NCBI GenBank assembly: GCA_020725645.1
Contig: DYEQ01000034.1
Location: forward strand, 1 to 64,000
Direction of reading: 5' to 3'
DNA from: Candidatus Fermentithermobacillaceae bacterium
GTDB lineage: Bacteria; Bacillota; Sulfobacillia; Fermentithermobacillales; DUSS01
DNA: 64,000 nt
A program made the translations under genes and the position numbers. Under the pieces are notes generated by a model. The model was not told the origin of the DNA. It did no database searches and worked only from the letters and a program-made list of their open reading frames with translations. Numbering within the stretch: the first letter of the stretch is position 1; every line of letters begins with the position of its first letter. Of this stretch, positions 58,189-64,000 are shown piece after piece.

Positions 58189-59079
58189 TCAGACACGACT
58201 TTCCGTAACACCCCTCCGAGCGGGAGACTTCCGGTAATACCTGGGAAGGGCTTTTTCCGGAGGAACCGCTTTTCCCTGAAGGAACAACGCCCGCCCGATC
58301 CTAGCCAGCACCCCCGGACGGGGGAGAGCCAGATACGGGTCAGCCGGTAACAGAATCAAGTCCCTGGTCCAGCCCGAGCACGAGCTTCCCCTTCGACGCG
58401 CCCACTCTTCAAGAAGCGCCTGTGCGGCGTCTCCCAGACACAACATCTCCGCCGGGGACCCCGTTTCCGCGTGAACCTCTCTGATTCGTTCCGCCGCTTC
58501 ATCCAGGAAGCACCCGAGACTCCTATCCCTTGCTTCCAACAATTCCCTCGCCCCGCCGCGTCCGTCCGTAAGGTAGAGAGCTGTAATGGCTGAGTCTCGG
58601 GAAGAACCGGCTGCGAGAAGAGCGCCCCCTTTCCAGCCCGCCATGGATATCCCGGCGGACAGTACAAAAAAACTCGACACGGGCATTACCGGCTTCGACC
58701 AGGCCACCGCAAGTCCCTGGGCAGTTGCAAAGCCGATTCTGAGACCCGTGAACGACCCGGGACCCTCTGACACCACGAGGCAGAGGATATCTGCGGGTCC
58801 TACATCCCCGAGCTTCATAGCTTCCAGGGCAGCCGGGAGAAGCCAGGTCGAATGAATTCTGGGTTTCTCCGCTGCGAGTTCCACCACCACCGTCTCGCCG
58901 CACATGAGAGCTACACCCGCGCGGACCGTGGACGATTCGATGGCCAGGACCGCCCCGGTGTCATGGGACTCCGAATTCGAGCCTTCCGGCGAACTCGACC
59001 GGCAGGAGATATCTTGGCCTTTCGTGGGACTCGCCCGGGCACGGGACCCGGAGATCATTTGGAGGTCCCCCCCCGCCAT
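58189..59079 (-). CDS. tsaB: tRNA t6A synthesis protein TsaB
   Basis: AVLAIESSTVRAGVALM; VVSEGPGSFTGLRIGFATAQGLAVAWSKPV. Confidence 0.93.
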   Translation of the reverse strand: MAGGDLQMISGSRARASPTKGQDISCRSSSPEGSNSESHDTGAVLAIESSTVRAGVALMCGETVVVELAAEKPRIHSTWLLPAALEAMKLGDVGPADILCLVVSEGPGSFTGLRIGFATAQGLAVAWSKPVMPVSSFFVLSAGISMAGWKGGALLAAGSSRDSAITALYLTDGRGGARELLEARDRSLGCFLDEAAERIREVHAETGSPAEMLCLGDAAQALLEEWARRRGSSCSGWTRDLILLPADPYLALPRPGVLARIGRALFLQGKAVPPEKALPRYYRKSPARRGVTESRV

Positions 59080-59564
59080 CTTTCGATAGCTTTCCGGATT
59101 ATCTGACCTTGGGACGGGATATCCCAGGATATCGTCATCTTACGGGCATTCGGATCTTCACAGTACTCCATATCCACGCGTATCATGCCCGGTGTAGGGT
59201 CGCCAATCCGTTCCCCCCACTCCACTGCGAGGACGTCTTTCGGCCCGGCTTCCAGGGAGTTCCAGAACTCGGCCGCCTCGCTCGGATCTAACCTGTAAAG
59301 ATCAATGTGTCTCAGCGTCGTGCGACCCGTGTAGATCTTTTCCAACACAAAACTGGGACTGGTCACATCCCGAAGAACGCCAAGACCCTTCGCCAGCCCT
59401 TTCACTAGCGTGGTCTTACCCGACCCCAGGGGACCTTCCAGAAAGAGGACCTCGCCGCCTTCGAAAAACCGGCCCAGTTCAAAACCGAGTTTCATGGTGT
59501 CCTCGGGGGAATCCGACACGACCGTGATGGAGCTTTCCCTTTCCCCTCTTACGGCCACCCGCAT
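59055..59564 (-). CDS. tsaE: tRNA t6A synthesis ATPase TsaE
   Basis: LFLEGPLGSGKTTLVKGLAKGLGVLRDVTSPSFVLEKIYTGRTTLRHIDLYRLD. Confidence 0.95.
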   Translation of the reverse strand: MRVAVRGERESSITVVSDSPEDTMKLGFELGRFFEGGEVLFLEGPLGSGKTTLVKGLAKGLGVLRDVTSPSFVLEKIYTGRTTLRHIDLYRLDPSEAAEFWNSLEAGPKDVLAVEWGERIGDPTPGMIRVDMEYCEDPNARKMTISWDIPSQGQIIRKAIERWRGGTSK

Positions 59565-59574
59565 CCCACGCTCC

Positions 59575-60297
59575 TCAGGTTTCCCTGAGCAGGGGAATCC
59601 TGCCCTCTTTCTCATCGGAAAGCATTTCGATATAGACTTTCCTCAGCGCCTGAAAGTCTTCGAGCATAGGCTTTTTCTTGTTTTCATCCCGCAAGACAGC
59701 TGCAGGATGGTAGGTTACGAGATACTTACGGGAGTCCTTCGTCCACCACCTGCCCCTGTCCCGGGTGACGCGGATCGAGGGATCGACCAGCGTCTGGGCG
59801 GAAAGAGCGCCCAGACACACCACAACCCTCGGGTTTATTATGCGTATTTGGGCCTTCAGGTGTGGAAAGCAAGCGACCACTTCATCGGGAAGGGGCAGCC
59901 GGTTTTCGGGGGGTCTGCACTTAACGATGTTGGCGATAAAGACGCTGTCCCTCTGGAAACCAGCGGATCTGAGCATCGCATCGAGGAAGCGCCCAGCTTT
60001 ACCCACAAAGGGCCTACCCATCTCATCTTCGGTGGCACCCGGACCTTCCCCCACGAGCATGACGTGGGCCTGGGGATTGCCCTCACCGAAAACCACCCCC
60101 CGGGCCCCCTCCCTCAGCCGGCAGTCACGGCAAAGTGTGACTTTCTCCCTGAGGACTTCGAGGTCGTCCAGACCTTCCCAAGCGTTTTCCCTGCAAGGGT
60201 GAGTTTCAGCGTGAAAAAGCGTAGGTTCGCTTCCGGGGGCGAACCCTTCTTCGGAGAAGAGCGGTACGAGAAAGGGAGATTTTCGTCCCTGCTTCAT
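59575..60297 (-). CDS. Family 4-type uracil-DNA glycosylase
   Basis: CRDCRLREGARGVVFGEGNPQAHVMLVGEGPGATEDEMGRPFVGKAGRFLDAML; IANIVKCRPPENR. Confidence 0.94.
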   Translation of the reverse strand: MKQGRKSPFLVPLFSEEGFAPGSEPTLFHAETHPCRENAWEGLDDLEVLREKVTLCRDCRLREGARGVVFGEGNPQAHVMLVGEGPGATEDEMGRPFVGKAGRFLDAMLRSAGFQRDSVFIANIVKCRPPENRLPLPDEVVACFPHLKAQIRIINPRVVVCLGALSAQTLVDPSIRVTRDRGRWWTKDSRKYLVTYHPAAVLRDENKKKPMLEDFQALRKVYIEMLSDEKEGRIPLLRET

Positions 60298-61304
60298 CCC
60301 TGGCCCGCCTCCCCGTGGTCCTCGTCCCCCCGTGCGGTCCCGTCGTAGCTCCTCTGGTCCTGCTTCGTCGATTGCACTCGCGTTCTCTCAAGTTCCTGGG
60401 CTCGTTGTCTGGCCACGTCAGGATACTTGAGTACGAAGGAGACGTTTTCCTGCACACGTTTTTCGTACAGTGTCGGGAGTTGGGAGTCTATCTGCCCGAG
60501 CTCATGCATGAGCTTCTTTCCGAGGGCGGAAGCTTCCTCACACCAGGGAGTGCAAGGGAGAAAATCCCTGACGAAATAGGCGAAAACGTCGGGTTTCTCG
60601 TTTTCCCCCATCTCCTTGAGCTGATTGGACGCCCGCTCTTCCGGGCTGAGTATCCGGGACTTCCTGTCGAAAACGTACCGCTCGACGCAGCACGAAGGGT
60701 ACCCCAGGAGTTTGCCCAGCGCTCGCACAAACTCGGGATGGAACTGCTCGGGAAAGGCCATCTCCACAGGCGGGACTCCTTGAGGAGCTCTTCTCGACGC
60801 CTCGTAACGCAGGTCTTTTCTCAGGTCCTGAAGCGCATCCAGGCTCGAAGAAATGTCGGATGACTTAAACAGAAAGATCTCGCGAATGGTGGGCCTTGAC
60901 TGGAGCTGGCGATTCTTCAGCCCGAGCTTGCCGGCCCAAGACATGAAGCTATCGTAAGACGGGGAACTTTTGACCACTTCCTCGTAAATATCCGATAGCA
61001 GGTTAGCCTTGTACCGTGCTTCGGCCGCAGGCGACCTTTTCAAGAGTTTTCTCGCCTTGCGGGATAAGTAATCGCCTATCGAGTCGCCGGGCACCCACTT
61101 CCCCTGAATCTTTTGACGAAACCTCTCATCGATGGTGGCACCCAGTATAGATGCATCCGGCAGGTCATATGGAAATACCATCATCGAAGCTTGCCGCACT
61201 CCGAGAACGACTGCGAGGTAGTCCTCGATCTTCGTTCCCACCGGGATCAGGGGCTCTCTCATGAAATCCGCGATCGTGTCCCTCTGCAAGGAAGCCACCC
61301 CCAT
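60294..61304 (-). CDS. DUF483-like protein of unknown function
   Basis: ALGKLLGYPSCCVERYVFDRKSR; PCTPWCEEASALGKKL cysteine motifs. Confidence 0.7.
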   Translation of the reverse strand: MGVASLQRDTIADFMREPLIPVGTKIEDYLAVVLGVRQASMMVFPYDLPDASILGATIDERFRQKIQGKWVPGDSIGDYLSRKARKLLKRSPAAEARYKANLLSDIYEEVVKSSPSYDSFMSWAGKLGLKNRQLQSRPTIREIFLFKSSDISSSLDALQDLRKDLRYEASRRAPQGVPPVEMAFPEQFHPEFVRALGKLLGYPSCCVERYVFDRKSRILSPEERASNQLKEMGENEKPDVFAYFVRDFLPCTPWCEEASALGKKLMHELGQIDSQLPTLYEKRVQENVSFVLKYPDVARQRAQELERTRVQSTKQDQRSYDGTARGDEDHGEAGQG

Positions 61305-61474
61305 TCACTTAAGGTCTTAGCTTTTCGAGGAATTACTATGAAATCCCTCTACGGTCCCCGGTAATCCGGTGCGCGGCAGTAAGCTCGAATCCAAACGGGC
61401 GCCCTGGACAGGCGCCCGTCACCGTTCCCAATCTCTTTCGGTCCCGTGACCTGGTCATCCGGGACCGAACCCGC

Positions 61475-62596
61475 CTACTCTTCGATGATTTCGACGTTGG
61501 CCCGAGGTATCGTGACAACCGTCCCGTCCTCCAGCTTCGCGCGGAGGATTCGCACCTTAGCTTCGGTTTCTATGACCTGAAGCTCCGGCGGAAGGTCCAC
61601 TACCACGGCCAGCTTTCCGAAATAGGGCTGCCTGATGATCCGCACAGGTGTACCGGGGACGAGCCCGACGGAAAGATCCTGAGCTCCGAGGCTCCTCTTG
61701 GGTTTGTATCCGGGCACGACCACCTCCGGCCTCATGACGCCGGCTCTTATTTGCGTCGCGCCGTTTATCGAAGCTTTCATTCCCGAGAGATCCTTGAGAA
61801 GCCCGAAGGTCCTGTCGGCCATGCGCATTTTGCCGAATCCTTCCGTGACGATCACCGTTACCGGCACGTCTTCGTGACCGGTGATGGCCACGCCTATGTC
61901 GTGCCCGAGGTAAGCGATAAGGTCTGTGTCGATGATCCCGCCGGCAACGACCCCTACCGCGCCTACCTCCGCAGCCCTTTTGATGGCCCCAGCTGTCACA
62001 AGCGAACCACCCACGAGGATCTTTCCCTTGTGTTCCGGGCCAATGCTCTTGGCGTCCAAAACGTCATCGGGGTTCGACGCGAGGGCGGCGATTTGTCCTG
62101 TGGTCTCCCCGCCCACGCCGAAAATCCCCTGAATGAACGCACCTTCTGTCTTCACAACCACCCCTTCCCGGGGTAGGACGGATTCAACGGTTCCCTCGAT
62201 GTAACCCGTCACTTCGATGGGAATGGGATCCTCCCTCAGTGTAACCTGACCTGTAACGGTTGATATCATCTCCAGGGTGCCATCGACGGGAGACTCTACC
62301 GTCTTGCGTACGAGCCCGAAAAAGGCCTTATATTCCGCAATGACCTCGCCCTTCTTGACCCGGTCCCCCTCGTTTTTGACCATGTACCACTGTATATCGC
62401 CGGGCTCGACCGCGAGCAGGTTGGCAATGCTAAGGGCTTGCGGATTACCGGGGATTTTCGTTCGGGCCACGATGGTGTCGGGTGACACCGGGTCCCCTTC
62501 GGCAACCAGGACTTCGCCGGGAATGGGAAGGCGCCTGGTTTTACGAATTATCGCTTTCTCGGTCACTTTTAGACCAGGAGTATACGCATGTGCCAT
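61475..62596 (-). CDS. Barrel-sandwich/KOW-like partner protein (copy B)
   Basis: Paralogous to 32448-33854: RRLPIPGEVLVAEGDPVSPDTIVART; GAFIQGIFGVGGETTGQIAAL; GATQIRAGVMRPEVVVP; GTPVRIIRQPYFGKLAVVVDLP. Confidence 0.78.
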   Translation of the reverse strand: MAHAYTPGLKVTEKAIIRKTRRLPIPGEVLVAEGDPVSPDTIVARTKIPGNPQALSIANLLAVEPGDIQWYMVKNEGDRVKKGEVIAEYKAFFGLVRKTVESPVDGTLEMISTVTGQVTLREDPIPIEVTGYIEGTVESVLPREGVVVKTEGAFIQGIFGVGGETTGQIAALASNPDDVLDAKSIGPEHKGKILVGGSLVTAGAIKRAAEVGAVGVVAGGIIDTDLIAYLGHDIGVAITGHEDVPVTVIVTEGFGKMRMADRTFGLLKDLSGMKASINGATQIRAGVMRPEVVVPGYKPKRSLGAQDLSVGLVPGTPVRIIRQPYFGKLAVVVDLPPELQVIETEAKVRILRAKLEDGTVVTIPRANVEIIEE

Positions 62597-62611
62597 TTCA
62601 GCCTTCCCTCC

Positions 62612-64000
62612 TTAACTCGCCCTGGCGTACTTGCCAAGAGCTTCTTCTGGATACATGTCCACAGACTTGAACCACTCGAGGAGCTTCGCTCGTCTTTCCT
62701 TGTCGTTCTCAGGCAAGCTGAGCGGCCTGCCACGGCAATCGATCAGCACCCCGACTACGCCGCCTGTGAGATCCGTCTCGACGGTATGACCGTTCCCCTT
62801 GCCCACGTCGAACTGCCTGGACGGGTGGACTTCCGCTTTTACTTTTTCGTCCACGCCGAGGGGAATTCGCTTTATGGCACCGAAGGGCACTTGATGAACT
62901 TCTTCCTGGCCATTTTCTCTCTCGATCTTCACGGTGACGCACGGGTCGCCCGGCTTTACCCCGCCCGAAGGACCCTTGGGGGATATCGAGGTCCCTAGTT
63001 TAATGAGGCAGTCTCTGTCGAACACCTGCATCGAAGCTTTGGGATGGATCGTCGAAAGAATCCCCAGCTGCGGCATCATGAATATCGAGTCCACAGCTAG
63101 CATCGTCATGCCTTCAGGTTGGAACGCGTCCAGGAGCATCATCGCAGCTTGCACCCGGCGAGGAGCGTGAGATAGGACACCGCCCGATCCGATGAGCATG
63201 CCCAGTTGCATCATGTCGATGTAGCTCTGTCCGGTCCCCGTTTGCTCGAAAGTATCCGCGATAGTCCTCTCGATTTTGATTCCTTTCAGGCCTACCGCCA
63301 GGGATTTATGGTGAATGAAGGCCAGCCGCAAAGCTTCCCTGGAAATGGCCTGCTCGATGACGAGCTCATCCAGCGTTTGAGGGATGGTCGTAGGCCGGAT
63401 CATTTTATTCCGTATCCTGTTTCTGAGATCCGCCTCATCTATGGCAAAGGGGATCCACCTCATGATGTTCTTGATCCCGGCCTCCAGCAGCACGTTGCAG
63501 ATGGAGTAGCTCATCCCGAGGTTTGCCGACACGGTCCTGTTGAAATACTCGCCGAACACCGAGAACACGTCCGTCGTGGCGCCGCCGATGTCCACACCGA
63601 TAACGCTAGTGTCGTACTCCCTGGCAGCCGTCTGCATGGCAAGCCCGACTGCGCCGGGAGTGGGCATGATGGGAACGGGTGTCCACTGCATGAGCTTGTT
63701 ATATCCCGGCGCCTGGGCCATGACGTGCTCCATGAACAGGTTGTGAATTTCCTCCCTCGCAGGACCGAGGACCTCTTTCTCCAGGACTGGTCTCAAGTTG
63801 TCTACGACCCGGAGATCTGTTTTCTCGCCCAGGACATTTCGTACGTGGACCCTGGCGTCTTTGTTTCCCGCATAAATGACGGGGAGTTTGAACCCCGTCC
63901 CCAACCTCGGCTTGGGCTCTGCGGCAGCTATGAGCTCAGCTATCTGGGCGACGTGGGTGATGGTACCCCCGTCAACCCCTCCTGATAGGAGAATCATGTC
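62612..64000 (-). CDS. MutL/GlmL-like ASKHA-fold ATPase (copy B), N-terminus beyond right edge
   Basis: DMILLSGGVDGGTITHVAQIAELIAAAEPKPRLGTGFKLPVIYAGN parallels copy A; VIGVDIGGATTDVFSVFGEYFNRTVSANLGMSY. Confidence 0.88.
   Translation of the reverse strand, partial: DMILLSGGVDGGTITHVAQIAELIAAAEPKPRLGTGFKLPVIYAGNKDARVHVRNVLGEKTDLRVVDNLRPVLEKEVLGPAREEIHNLFMEHVMAQAPGYNKLMQWTPVPIMPTPGAVGLAMQTAAREYDTSVIGVDIGGATTDVFSVFGEYFNRTVSANLGMSYSICNVLLEAGIKNIMRWIPFAIDEADLRNRIRNKMIRPTTIPQTLDELVIEQAISREALRLAFIHHKSLAVGLKGIKIERTIADTFEQTGTGQSYIDMMQLGMLIGSGGVLSHAPRRVQAAMMLLDAFQPEGMTMLAVDSIFMMPQLGILSTIHPKASMQVFDRDCLIKLGTSISPKGPSGGVKPGDPCVTVKIERENGQEEVHQVPFGAIKRIPLGVDEKVKAEVHPSRQFDVGKGNGHTVETDLTGGVVGVLIDCRGRPLSLPENDKERRAKLLEWFKSVDMYPEEALGKYARAS

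Overview
The window is 64 kb of a GC-rich Bacillota-type (Clostridia-like) chromosome, inferred from gene content only. It is mostly housekeeping operons on the minus strand. The left edge (1-1.2 kb) holds decayed mobile/defence remnants: an IS256-type transposase tail and a frameshifted restriction-helicase fragment. Next come MATE, BON and ferritin-like genes and an amidohydrolase remnant. These are followed by the conserved rsfS-LCP-yqeK-nadD-obg-rpmA-prp-rplU-rng-radical-SAM-SpoIVFB/SpoIVFA-like cluster, a purine operon (hpt-NCS2-purE-purF-purM-purN-purH-purD), guaB, a chemotaxis operon (cheW-cheA-cheC-cheD-cheY-cheB-cheR-cheX), three tandem M42 aminopeptidases, and the tsaD/rimI/tsaB/tsaE region with pyrF. 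The strongest candidate for an undescribed system is a three-gene, translationally overlapping operon: a D-Ala-D-Ala-ligase-like ATP-grasp, an octopine/opine-dehydrogenase-like protein, and a B12-binding-domain protein. It has its own sigma-A-like promoter, a ydaO-type c-di-AMP riboswitch and a terminator/antiterminator, and it interrupts the spoIVFB-rng neighbourhood. A second candidate is a duplicated two-gene cassette: a MutL/GlmL-like ASKHA ATPase plus a barrel-sandwich/KOW-like protein. One copy sits in an ABC-exporter operon downstream of an XRE-TPR regulator. The second copy runs off the right edge. No tRNA, rRNA or CRISPR array was recognised.
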